Source: Cristatella mucedo (lineage: Eukaryota; Bryozoa; Phylactolaemata; Cristatellidae). From it: a stretch of DNA of 64,000 nucleotides. Within the stretch, counting starts at the first letter, position 1. Every line of letters begins with the position of its first letter. Shown here piece after piece: positions 1 to 9,700 of this stretch. Where the stretch lies: assembly GCA_009760855.2 (NCBI GenBank), contig WPIO01000001.1, positions 4,826,501-4,890,500 of the forward strand, written 5' to 3'. Under the pieces are notes generated by a model that made no database searches, was not told the DNA's origin, and was given only the letters and a program-made list of their open reading frames with translations. The translations under genes were made by a program, and so were the position numbers.

Positions 1-42
1 GCTCACCGATATAAACATTGGACAGCTACACAATAGTGCAGA

Positions 43-235
43 GTGATGAGGACCGACGAGTCTAAATTCAGTCTTTTAGGCTGCAATAAGAATAGGAAGT
101 GGGTTGGCCAGCAAATGGATGAGGCACACGTGGAAGGTTGCCACCAAAAGACCGTGAAATTTGGTGGTATAAGTATAATGAATTGGGCTTGTTTCTCAAC
201 CTCCAGTGTTGAGCATCTGCACAGAATTCAATGAA
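43..235 (+). pseudogene. Tc1/mariner transposase fragment
   Basis: The translation carries the middle of a Tc1-like transposase: a DESKF block followed by VKFGGISIMNWACFS. These resemble the Tc1 catalytic-Asp block (DESxF) and the (H/F)GGxSIMVWGCFS block. No N-terminal DNA-binding part is visible, and beyond about 235 the frame gives only noise, so this is a decayed internal piece. It lies left of the last ATM exon seen, probably inside a further ATM intron. No terminal inverted repeats were identified. Confidence 0.75.
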
Positions 236-982
236 TCTCGAATCAAAATTATTTTCTGGACAACATGGCGCAGAATTTTGGCTTGTCATCTACTTATGTT
301 CTTCATGGGCTCGATTTCAGTTGGTGGTATGACAATGATTTGCAGCTCACGACTGCAGCAGTTACAGAAATGTTTACAAAACGTGGACTCTGACTTCAAG
401 CCAATTTGGGTCATGCAGTTGACCCAGCCAAAGTTCGGACTTGAAGCCAATAGAACACATGTGAGCCGAAGTCGACAGGAGGGCTAAAAGTCAGAGTTCG
501 GTATTAAAAATCGATTGAGTTATTCTAGGTTTTGAAGGATTGCTGGGCGTCAATTTCTCCAGACACTTGCTGGAAGCTGGTGGAGGCAACGCCGAGGCAA
601 TTGCAATAAATTATTAAAAATCGTGTGGCAGGAACTGCATATTGATTGTATCCAATAAACTACAGGCAATTACATATTTGCTAGCTTTCCTGCATGATAA
701 AAAAACTGCAACCGAGGTGGATGCCCGCTAAATCTTGTGCGGTCTGAGCAAAGTAATGCGCAGACAGCAGACAAGTAGAAACTCTTTGACAGCAGTGTAC
801 AGCAGGATCAGACTGCTAGCTAGGCTACGAACTAGGAGCCTGCCTCAGGTTTGCACCACTGCACGAGCACACGTCTCGCAGAAACATATTTCGAGGGAAT
901 TGGCTGCAGGCACGGACACACAATATTTTAGATGGCACTTGCTCGAACAATCTTGCTTGACACTTCGACGCTCTCGACATAC

Positions 983-1145
983 CTTCAGCGTTTCGTTGGC
1001 ACCTTGCTTCCACAGGTACACGAGGGTGGGTCCAAGGCGCCGACCCAATGAACAGACTTGCCACGCAGCGTTCGCGGCCAGAGCACGACACCAGATGGTG
1101 ACAGACACCAATACGGCGGCGATGGCTTGCCCGCTTTTCTCTTCC
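983..1145 (-). CDS. ATM: ATM exon 6 (residues 267-321)
   Basis: It is separated from exon 5 by an intron of only 106 bp (1146-1251). Its first base completes AGG, giving SREEKSGQAIAAVLV across the junction, against human ARQEKSSSGLNHILAAL. It continues CSLGRRLGPTLVYLWKQGAN then ETLK and ends at a gtatgt donor, phase 0. The next exon could not be fixed in 1-982. Confidence 0.85.
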
Positions 1146-1521
1146 CTGCCCACGAGGCGCACGAGCGATGCATGAGCAACATCACGCAGCCTCTAGACCG
1201 GCAGCGCTGGCAGCGAAGCTGGCGGTGGCTGCTTGGCGAGACGCTCCTGACCTGCTCGCGACGAGATAGTCTGCAAGGCTCTGAAGGCAGGCCGACGGCA
1301 GCTCGTCGAACTGAACGCTCATACCGTCGACCAATGCAAGAACGATGCGTGCCACGGCCACGGCGCTGAGGCGGCCGTCACGCGACCGCAGAGCTCGGCA
1401 AAAGAACTCCAGCAGACCTTCAACGTGTGCACGACACGCCGCTGAGCTGCCGACAGAGGACAGCTGCCCTGAAAGCTGCCACTGCACGTCCTCCTCCTAT
1501 GGAATGTGCTACGTGTGATAG

Positions 1522-1552
<31 letters not shown>

Positions 1553-4500
1553 CGAAAACGCATTGACAAGAACATCAACCAGCATCCATCCACGGGCCTA
1601 GTGTGCAGCCGTGGCAATATGTATCCGGTCAGCAGGTAATACCAAATGATGCTTACTAGCTGCTCGGTGGGCGCAAAATTGCACCACCGCAAGATACGAG
1701 GAACACAAAGCCCAGCACGTACCAATGCAAAGCTCCCTTGGAAAGTCGCGCCAGTACTTGCGCACGGGTAGCACGTGCTTGAGCAACAAATCAGAGTAAT
1801 CCCGTCCGTGAGAAGCAGCCACTGCATCCAGTCTAAGTACTTCAGCAATGTGCTGAATGACTCTCTTGCCGTCGAGCAATGGCTCTCCTACAGCAGTGGT
1901 AAAATCGTCATAACAAAATCCAAAACGTGTCCGGCAAGATAAGCTCGCATTCTCAAAACAGTTATATAGGCAAACAGGACACGGCAAATACCAGTAATGC
2001 ACAGCCTAAGGGCTTGTGTCTCGAGCGTCTACGATATACACAGTCATAGCAATCATAACCTGTATGCAGCAAGCCCAAACACATTGATTGTACGGCTAAA
2101 CTCCGGCACAAAACTTCCTTGATCATGCTCCCTTTACAGCATATGTAAAGTGCTTAGAAATCTAGAGATTAAGTTCTCTGAGGGTACTATGCAAAGGTAT
2201 TATTATTATCATATTGATTGTCCAGCCCAATAATACCGGCACAAACAGTCTCATTCACGGCTCATCACCAGCATGTCAATGATTGCGATATATCAAGTTC
2301 AAATAAGTGTGCTGACTTGTATTGTATAGCAAAATTTATCCAACCGAAATCAAAAGTGAAATACTAAAGAGATGAACAAGCAGAGCTTAGCTCAACATTT
2401 GAAATTTCACGTCGATCTTTGCAGTTTTGGCCAATGCATGCAATTTACAAGGCACAAAGCTACACTGCAAATGAAGCCGTTTAAAAGCCACATGTATGTA
2501 CCTCAACTGGCTGCGCTAATTTGCCCCAAGTTTAAAACCTGATGTAGCTTTGTGCAGACTTTAGTATTGCTATAGGCTCGGGCATTTTGTCCTGATTTTA
2601 CCTTCCCCTTCCGTTCCTCTTCAATTCCATCTGGCCCTGCTAATGGCACAACCAGCCAGTATCAGGTTAATGTAGGTAAACTGCTATGACAATCTTGGAG
2701 TTTCGTCTGCTTTTTCTGGCTGCACTTTAAAAACCAGTCAGAAACTGCAGGGATGGTACAATGATATGGCCAAAGCATCCAACATAACCTTGACAGGATC
2801 ATAGGGCTGCAAAAGGCATCTGTTGCCTACCAAAGGCATAAGAGTGCAAGTTTGTGGGAAAGGGATCTGTCGAGGAAGAGCCCGAGGGGATCAGTCGAGG
2901 AGCGCCTGCTATATTGTTGCTCTGTGACAGCCCTTTGAGGAGCTGTCACAGAGTAACAATATAGCAGGCACCCCTCATGAGAAGGATAAATCAAAATGGA
3001 GGTGGATACGATGGGCACGGTAACTGGTCATGCTATCAGACTGGTTATACCACAGCCTAGTTTACCTAATGTCCAGCAAAATGCTGCATCAGCTGGAAAG
3101 AAGGCTGCTGCACAACTTCAGCTCACACACAATGTAACACACTAAACTCACTGGGTCGAGCAAGGGCACCCAGAGGCACCGGAGTAACTGATCATCCGAT
3201 TGCAGGCCACCGAAATGGCGCAGCCGAAGAAAATGACAGCTTAGACCTTAGAACGTTGCCAGCAGTAGGCCCTCTGATTTCATAAGCCTGTTAATGACAA
3301 TTGCTGTTTTATTCACAGTGGTGAGGCCTACAGAATAGTTCATTTATGCAGTGAACGTTGACTCACATGCTTGACAAACACTGCAAATGGATCGCCCTCT
3401 AGTTATAAACCTGATGCCCATGCAAACATGGAGAGGCATGCCAGGGACAAGCTGGTCAATATCGTTGCTTTAGTTTGCTGCTACGGCTGCTTGCTGTCGC
3501 GGCTGCTGCTGCAAACTTGCCGACTGGCCTCACAAAAAAGACCTGCAAACTTTCTAGGAGCGTAATCAGCATTACCCCTACGAGATAATCGCAACACTGT
3601 CTTCAACAGGTCGACAGTGCACGTGTCCTTTTTCTTTCTCCCAGGCACTGTTCCGAGCACGTTGCTATGACCGTCTTGAATTGACGAGTTGGCCAGAGCA
3701 GTGGCACCCTTGGATGTTCCCTTGGCAAGAGAATCTACATCCTGGAGCACAGCACCTTTAACGCTCTGCAAAAGAATGGCCATGCAAAACTGCTGAGCGA
3801 ATGCGGATGTGGCGAAGTGCATGCTGTGCCCCGACACGATCGAACACGATCACCTGTAAAAAAACGTGCTGCGCTGTCACACTGGAGGCCTACCACTCAA
3901 AAAGGCAGACGGCTTCAAACTCGGCAGCAATACAACTGCTCAAAATGCAAATAGAATGTAGGTGCACACGTGCCTGCGTAAAACCACCGGGGCAGGTCAC
4001 GACGGTAACGTCGGGCAATACAAAAGTAGTACATACAAGAGCACTAGCATAATAGCTAGCTGCATTCCGTATGCGAGGCAATACACCAAGGGCAAGGTAG
4101 CATCCAACAGTTATGTCAGGTAGTTTCCAGAATTAGCATGGAACAAATTGGGATGCTTGCCCCCCTTCAGATCTACACAGATGCAGGCTCAGCATGCTTC
4201 ACCTCACACTCACTTTAAAGATGAAATCCCAAGTAACCGGAGTTGCTGAGCTGCGGTCCCTTCGGATTGACTGCTCGTCAATCTGAGAAAGTGTGTGCTC
4301 TGATTTCAACAGCACTGTAAGGCGTTCAGCTTCCTTCTATAACAAGCAAGACAAAACGCAGCATTTGCATGCAACCCGAACCATGATTTTCACCAACTAC
4401 AAATTTATAAAGCCTTTAAGTACGTACATCTATGTCCAATGCCAACAGGCTCTCCTCTAACGAAACATAAAGCAGTGCATCATCCACCTGCTTCAACTGC

Positions 4501-6159
4501 TAAACGTTGCTAGTTCTACTAGGGCTAGAAAGGGGGCACTCCTAGCAAAGCACCTAGACCAATACTTCAGCAGAGGACCTCTGTACTCTACATTTTCCAC
4601 TCAAACAAATCCATTCACCAGACTTGCATTTGGGTCCTGTTGCACATTGATCAGATCGAGCATTACCTCGACTTAATGTCGCCCAATGATTACAGCCAAG
4701 ACCAACCTTGATGCTGCTAAGAGAATCAGCACCAAACAAATAGCAGGCTCAGCCAAAACTGGCAACAGCCAGCAAAAAAGCTAGCCCTTCAAAAACTGCA
4801 TCACAACTACTTGATTCAATGCCAAGCATCTTTTCTGGGAGCACATTTTACTATTCGTTTGCTTCACAGCACGCAACAGATCAAAGAAATTCATCACCAG
4901 TCAAGAAGGGTCTGCTCTAGCAACTCAAACATATGCAATACTTATTAGTAACTGGAACATAATAAGCTTGACAAGTCACGGGTTGACTTGGTCAAACAGT
5001 GGCTGCCGTTGCTGCCCCTCCGAGCTCGAGCCGGGCTGCACACGATCGACCGATCCATCGTGACAATCATGCCGATGTGCTGCCAATCTGGGCCCACTGC
5101 TAGTGCAATTTCCTTGCATCATGCGGTTGGTGGTAACAAGGCTGACAGTGAGGAGTCCTCCACGTAGCCACAAGCAAGCGCAAAAAGTGAATAGCAATAG
5201 ACAACAAAGGTAGCCACTACATCGACAGGCATACTACGACAACAACGGTGCCGGTCAATGAGCTAATGAAAACTGCTTTGAGCCCGTGGCTACTTTACGT
5301 GACTTCGGGTCCACGCAGCTCAAAGTAACAAGGAAATGGCATAACCGACAAATGCGTACACCCCTTGTACAGCATAGGGAGCATGATATGGCCAAAAATA
5401 CACAAGACACCTGCGCAAGTCCTTTAAGGTCGTGCCCAGACCTTGCAAAAATATATTTATGGAACAATATATTGCATTGCTGTATTTTTTTTAAATTTTA
5501 TTGGTTTCCGTAATAGTATCAATATATTGTATCGTCCAGATTAACAATTACCTATTTTATTGCAATACTTATGGGGCAGTTTAGTTTTTGAGTGACAAGT
5601 TTTCACGCAATTCCAGAGTCCTGAGTCTGACTGAATTGTGTGAATCGCGGACTGGGCAAGTCCGTGCAGTGTTTTTGGTAGACACAAATGTATGATTCTT
5701 TACATCGATGACAATGACAATATATTGTAGCATTTGAAATTACAATAACAGATTATTGTATTGTTTGCTATGGCAATATAAATATATTTATTGTTAACTT
5801 TAAAAAGTGACACTACAATAACAACACTATTGTTCCGAGGCCTGGTCGTGCCCAAGTGAGTAGGCTAATGTGCTATACTAAATACTGAAACGTGTCACGA
5901 GCATTATTTGTATGCAGATAAGAGGATTGTACAGCCACTATCACCCACCCACTAGGGCGTCGACGAATGAGCCGTCGGGGGGGCCATGGATCACCAGCAT
6001 TAGCAGCATAGGAGTTTACCGTTGCGAAAGACTGGTGCCAGCGAGTGTAGGGCAATTTCGAAGCTAGCACACAATGGGCCGCCTTACCCTGCGATCAAGT
6101 ATCCTGTGCGAGCCTAGAGCGAGACAGCGGTCTCTCACATCCTCCAGATTCGAACTCAT
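983..6159 (-). CDS. ATM: ATM kinase, N-terminal part (6 exons, runs off the left edge)
   Basis: This is the 5' part of a gene for ATM, the PI3K-like serine/threonine kinase that signals DNA double-strand breaks. I join exons 6088-6159, 4214-4336, 3543-3765, 1723-1887, 1252-1468 and 983-1145, giving 321 codons with all phases matching. The protein starts MSSNLEDVRDRCLALGSHR and continues DRRKEAERL, matching the ATM N-terminal TAN region (human RATERKKEVEKF). Further matches to human ATM are TWDFIFK (NWDAVFR), LLLKHVLPVRKYW (LLKDILSVRKYW), VARIVLALVDG (VARIIHAVTKG), SREEKSG (ARQEKSS) and LGPTLVYLWKQGANETLK (LPTLLYIWTQHRLNDSLK). This is the HEAT-repeat solenoid; FAT and kinase domains lie outside the window. 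It is head to head with MYCBP. The weakest junction is the donor of exon 3. Homology is by memory of the human protein, not a search. Confidence 0.9.
1252..1468 (-). CDS. ATM: ATM exon 5 (residues 195-266)
   Basis: Acceptor ctttcag, then QLSSVGSSAACRAHVEGLLE and RLSAVAVARIVLALVDG. It matches human QDVHRVLVARIIHAVTKG. It ends in ADYLVAS plus AG at a gtcagg donor, phase 2. The local GC content is high compared with the surrounding introns. Confidence 0.85.
1521..1552. repeat. (TG)n microsatellite
   Basis: About 16 TG units with one interruption near the left end, inside ATM intron 4. Confidence 0.95.
1723..1887 (-). CDS. ATM: ATM exon 4 (residues 140-194)
   Basis: It follows a ctgctgtag acceptor and encodes EPLLDGKRVIQHIAEVLRLD and DYSDLLLKHVLPVRKYWRDF. 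The LLKxxLxVRKYW block is diagnostic of ATM in this position. The donor is G/gtacgt, phase 1. An acceptor two bases further in (gtaggag) keeps the frame too. Confidence 0.85.
2130..2215 (+). repeat. L2a LINE 3'-tail remnant
   Basis: It contains gtaaagtgcttagaaatcta and agagattaagttctct, followed by a run of att triplets. This is the same end found on the larger L2a copies at 7.4, 31.4 and 52.4 kb. Only the tail is recognisable. It lies in ATM intron 3. Confidence 0.75.
2290..2500. repeat. Dispersed repeat shared with 49.6 kb
   Basis: It carries atccaaccgaaatca and, further on, acaagcagagct and gaaatttcac-like segments in the same order as 49600-49720. It is a degenerate copy of a repeat that forms a fold-back at 49.5 kb. 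No coding capacity is seen. Confidence 0.5.
2904..2969. repeat. Inverted repeat with 28-bp arms and 10-bp loop
   Basis: The left arm is 2904-2931 and the right arm 2942-2969. Read as reverse complements they match at 27 of 28 positions; the mismatch is g/a in gttgctc versus gttactc. A transcript of either strand could fold into a hairpin of about 66 nt. It lies in ATM intron 3 (1888-3542). It may be a pre-miRNA-like hairpin, a fold-back transposon remnant or a recent palindromic duplication. Confidence 0.9.
3543..3765 (-). CDS. ATM: ATM exon 3 (residues 66-139)
   Basis: It opens SVKGAVLQDVDSLAKG after a tttgcag acceptor. It contains GRKKKDTCTVDLLKTVLRL then SRRGNADYAPRKFA, matching human SRQKKMQEISSLVKYFIKC and ANRRAPRLK. 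The donor (GCAG/gtcttt) is weak, but a stronger-looking gtgagg nine bases on would create a stop with the next exon, so the phase-1 donor at 3543 is preferred. Confidence 0.75.
4214..4336 (-). CDS. ATM: ATM exon 2 (residues 25-65)
   Basis: 41 codons, phase 0 at both ends, acceptor atag and donor gtgagt. It starts KEAERLTVLL, completing the TAN region, and ends TPVTWDFIFK, equivalent to human YLNWDAVFRF. Confidence 0.9.
4337..6087 (-). other. ATM intron 1
   Basis: No gene or clear transposon seen. Around 5480-5830 it is AT-rich with several repeats of atatattg and ttgttattgt-like words, possibly a decayed AT-rich element. Confidence 0.5.
6088..6159 (-). CDS. ATM: ATM exon 1 (residues 1-24, start codon)
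   Basis: ATG occupies 6159-6157. The 24 codons read MSSNLEDVRDRCLALGSHR then ILDRR and end in AGG before a gtaagg donor, phase 0. The length and pattern match the human first coding exon region ([24 protein letters not shown]). Confidence 0.85.
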
Positions 6160-6773
6160 CTTGCTTGGCTTCGAGCTAGAATGTAAATCGCCAGACGCCT
6201 TCACATAAGCACTTGCTTACAGGAGCTACTCTCCTGGAGCGCGGGTCTGCTGGCGGCCCGCGCGAAGCTAAAAACGTCGACACCGACTTTGCCGAACATG
6301 CAACGGAGCGCGCAGCGTGTCATTTCTCGGCTCTTCATCAGAGAGCTGTGCACCAATATAGCTGCATGCTTCAGCGCTAACAGGATGAACAGCTCGCAGC
6401 GTGCCTTGCGAACTAGACCGCAGCTTGAGCTCCTCGGGATGCCCAGTCCACACGCACAGGCGAAGCCATCACAGTGTGTTAACACGGGATTTCAGATATT
6501 CTAATGATTCCGTTGCGCGCCAAGTATCTAGCGCCGCCGATAGCGCCGGCTAGGCCCGACAGACAAGAGAAGACACTCGGCAGCCGCCAGGGCAGGAGCT
6601 ACGGCACAGGAAGCATGCCGGTCCAATTTCCCGCAATTCGTAGGACGAGAGCCACCATATTGGTCGACCCTGATAGCGTCATAGCGTTCTGATTGGCCAA
6701 TGTCGCTAGCAACTGTTGGTTGTGGTTCGTCGTCGGAGTCGTAGGAAGCGACGGTTATTGCCGCTTGACGAAC
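6160..6773. promoter_or_regulatory. Putative bidirectional promoter, ATM / MYCBP
   Basis: These 614 bp separate two divergent start codons. The segment is richer in G+C and CpG than its surroundings (for example 6235-6310 and 6520-6570) and no TATA box stands out. A palindromic double CCAAT box, attggccaat, sits at 6692-6701, about 73 bp upstream of the MYCBP ATG; a further attgg is at 6659-6663. CCAAT pairs bound by NF-Y are common in TATA-less bidirectional promoters. Transcription start sites are not determined. Confidence 0.6.
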
Positions 6774-6788
6774 ATGTCGTCGTACAAG
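6774..6788 (+). CDS. MYCBP: MYCBP exon 1 (MSSYK)
   Basis: A five-codon exon, ATG at 6774, ending before gtaggt, phase 0. Human MYCBP also begins with five residues (MAHYK) before the conserved AADSKRE block, which supports this start. Confidence 0.85.
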
Positions 6789-9700
6789 GTAGGTCTCTTT
6801 TTAATTTCCCGAGTCTCAGCCCGCATGCTCGTAATGCTTGCGAAAGCGTGACCGTGTCGAGATGCGAATCCGCACTTGACTTTCTGGACGCCGTCGGGTG
6901 ACTGCCGGATTCGCGCTTATCGTGATAGCTGCCGGAGCAGCAGCGTCGCACGCTGTCCCAGGCTCGGGTTGAAAGAGCGCGTAAAGATCGTTCTGACACG
7001 TTGGCGTTGACACTGCATGAGTTCTTTTCGTGGAGGTATCTTCCGGGCGAACGTTCCGACAGAGGTCTGAAGCGCTGTGGACGGCGCTGAGGCGGTTGTC
7101 CCGCTCGTCGCGTTGGGCGGTCCCTTGAGGAAACTAGCTGTGTACCCTCTAACTCTGAATCGAAATCTTGCGCACCACTTATTGTGGTCGGATTTCGCCC
7201 GAGTTCCAAGCATGAAGCACATTTGGCCTTCGTTCTCGCCATATCGGGTGCTGTAGATCGCTTCGTGCAGCGGTCTGATACGTTCACTATCGTCATTCGC
7301 CTTCTTTACGCGTCAGTTTACGCTTTTTTACACGAAATTCACCATGCTCTCGCACGATTCCGAACCTACAGTTATAGTGGATTCTGAGCTCGAAACCTCG
7401 GGGAGAGTCAGAAGGTGAGCCATGAATGTGTTGGTGCATTAGTGCCTGCCTCGCAGGCCTTCCGGCCTTTGCAATAAGAGACTACAAATTGATGCAAAAC
7501 TCTGCAGCTAGGCTTGTCTTTCGTAACAGCCGCAGTTTCCAGATTGCACCACTTTCTCACTGACCAGAACGGGCTTTCCATCAAGCAGCATACCGACTTC
7601 CAAAGTGTTGTCACTCACTTTTCGGTCCCTTCATTCTCTTGCTCGGGCCTATCTACCCGATCTGCTCCCCTTCCAGCTTCGCATCGTACAGCCTGCTTTT
7701 CGAACTCAAGTCTTTTAGCTGTGCCTCTAACCAACCTGAAATTCTCCGAGGACCGTTCCTTCAGTTAGTATACATCCAACGCTCGGAACTCACTCCTGAC
7801 TGACGTCACGACATCCCTTAGCTTGCCGGCATTTAAAAGGAAACTAAAAAAACCCGCCTGTTTCTCACAGCATTTGCTCCGTCCCTACAATTGTCTTTGT
7901 ATGCTTATGCGTGTTATCATTAACCAATTGACATGCTTCCTTTGCGGCAGTCTAAAGTGAATAGAAAGAGATTTGATTCTCTTACGTTGCAATAAAATGC
8001 CTTATTATTTTAATATTACGTCATTTCTTATCTTTAACGACTCAGTGCTCAACGCTGATCCTAACTCGATATGAATTCAAGTGGTTTAGCTTAGCCTGGA
8101 GGATATACTGTGTGGATCGTTTGCCACGCTTCTTTTTTTATCATTCGTGTACTATTGTGGTCGGAATTGCTGAGCTACCTTGACCGTTTATGTGAAGAAC
8201 CAACTTTACCAACTTTACTAATAGCCTTGATCTTTAGATGCTGCTTAGCAGTGGTGGCGTAAGAACACTGGTAATTGAACACGGTATTGAATCCAGATCA
8301 TGCTTACTTACACCTCGAAGAAGCCCAAAGGCCGGAAGACCTACCTTGAGTGGATGAAGACAGGGCTGAATCGGTCGTTGTGCCATTACTAGCTCATATC
8401 AAGACTTTGATTCAGTCGATTTTGCAGTTTTTTGTTCACACCCTTGTGATTTTGCCAAGGAATGCTGAGTCGGGAAATATAGGCGACTCATCGTGTTCGT
8501 TTAGGCAGTCTCTTCAGCCGACTATGTCTTCTAAGCACCATGTGGTCCATTCAGACTGGCAGTCTCGGTGGCACTCTGTTCTGGCACTGCCGCATGGCGA
8601 TAGTAGTATGATCACTAACATAGCGTGATACTTAGCTAGCTGTTCTCGAATGAATAGCTGGGCTCTGCTCTCTTGCTGCAGGCCGTGATGCATGCATTTC
8701 TTATCTGAACTTCAGAGTCAGCTTTATACTGTACCGGCACCCGACTTTTGATTTCCTTCCTTACCATGCTCAAGAAAAGGTGACTAGCTTGCACTTGTCC
8801 CATAGCACATTTTGATGTTCGTAATAGGTAGGAGCCTGTTGGATCCAGGAGCAAAACAAGACGTTCTGCCCGACAGCATCCCACAGGCAGCGAATGGGGG
8901 AGGGTTATGCCTTGTACCGACTTTGCAAGGGAAGAGTCTAACCGAAGCCATTAATTAGTCTTGCCTGTCAGAGCACTCGGGCATTCACTCACGTGCCCTG
9001 CCATTGTACTGTACATATTTGTATACAGCCTTTCATACTGTATTGGTCCGATAGTTCTTATCACGGATGCCGTGTTTTCCAAACTGCTGCCTTATACGAT
9101 TTTCAAAACATACCTTGCTTTAGTGCCTGTGGCATCACGAGACACTCGAAGCTACACTCAGCATCACAAAAAATCCTGCATTATGATCGCTACTGCTGTG
9201 GCTGTACATTCGTTTGGGTAATAAAAGGGTTTTCTACGATGCCCTGCATACTAAAATTATGCACAGCATGTGAAAATGTATTGACAGCCCAAAAAAACAC
9301 ATTTGCTGTTTGTACGTATGCATTTAGCATGATGTCGTTCCACCACGATTCTGTATGACCTTTCTTGTCCGTCCAGGCATAGGGGCCGCAAGCTTCGGTG
9401 TTGTCTCTTGGGCTGTAGCAAATTCCACTGAGCCCGAGTTTTACTGAAAAGGTGTTGTAACTGGTTTTGGCCGAATACCAGCCTTAGCCCCCTGTCGATA
9501 GCGCTCCAAAGGCGTGTTATGGGGTTCAAATCAGGCGACTGGCCGGGCCACTGCATCAACACTACGCAGGGATTCGTCAAAAATTCCGGACTAGGTTTTT
9601 GCAGCTCAGTAGCGAGAGTCAGCTTGCTAGTCGCCAAGCAAGAACGAAACTTAAATATTAATTATAGTGATAAAGTATTTCAGCACCCCGAGATATTTAA

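Noticed and set aside
735-810. KEFLLVCCLRITLLRPHK as ATM exon 7
   Set aside because: Weakly like human KEVIIELFQLQIYIHHPK, but the in-frame stop comes before any GT donor and the acceptor phase is poor.
735-1175. Open frame of 146 codons on the plus strand
   Set aside because: It is antisense to ATM exon 6 and has no homology I recognise.
6706-7296. 196-codon minus-strand open frame
   Set aside because: Overlaps the MYCBP start in antisense; Arg/Ser-rich with no domain; typical of a GC-rich promoter segment.
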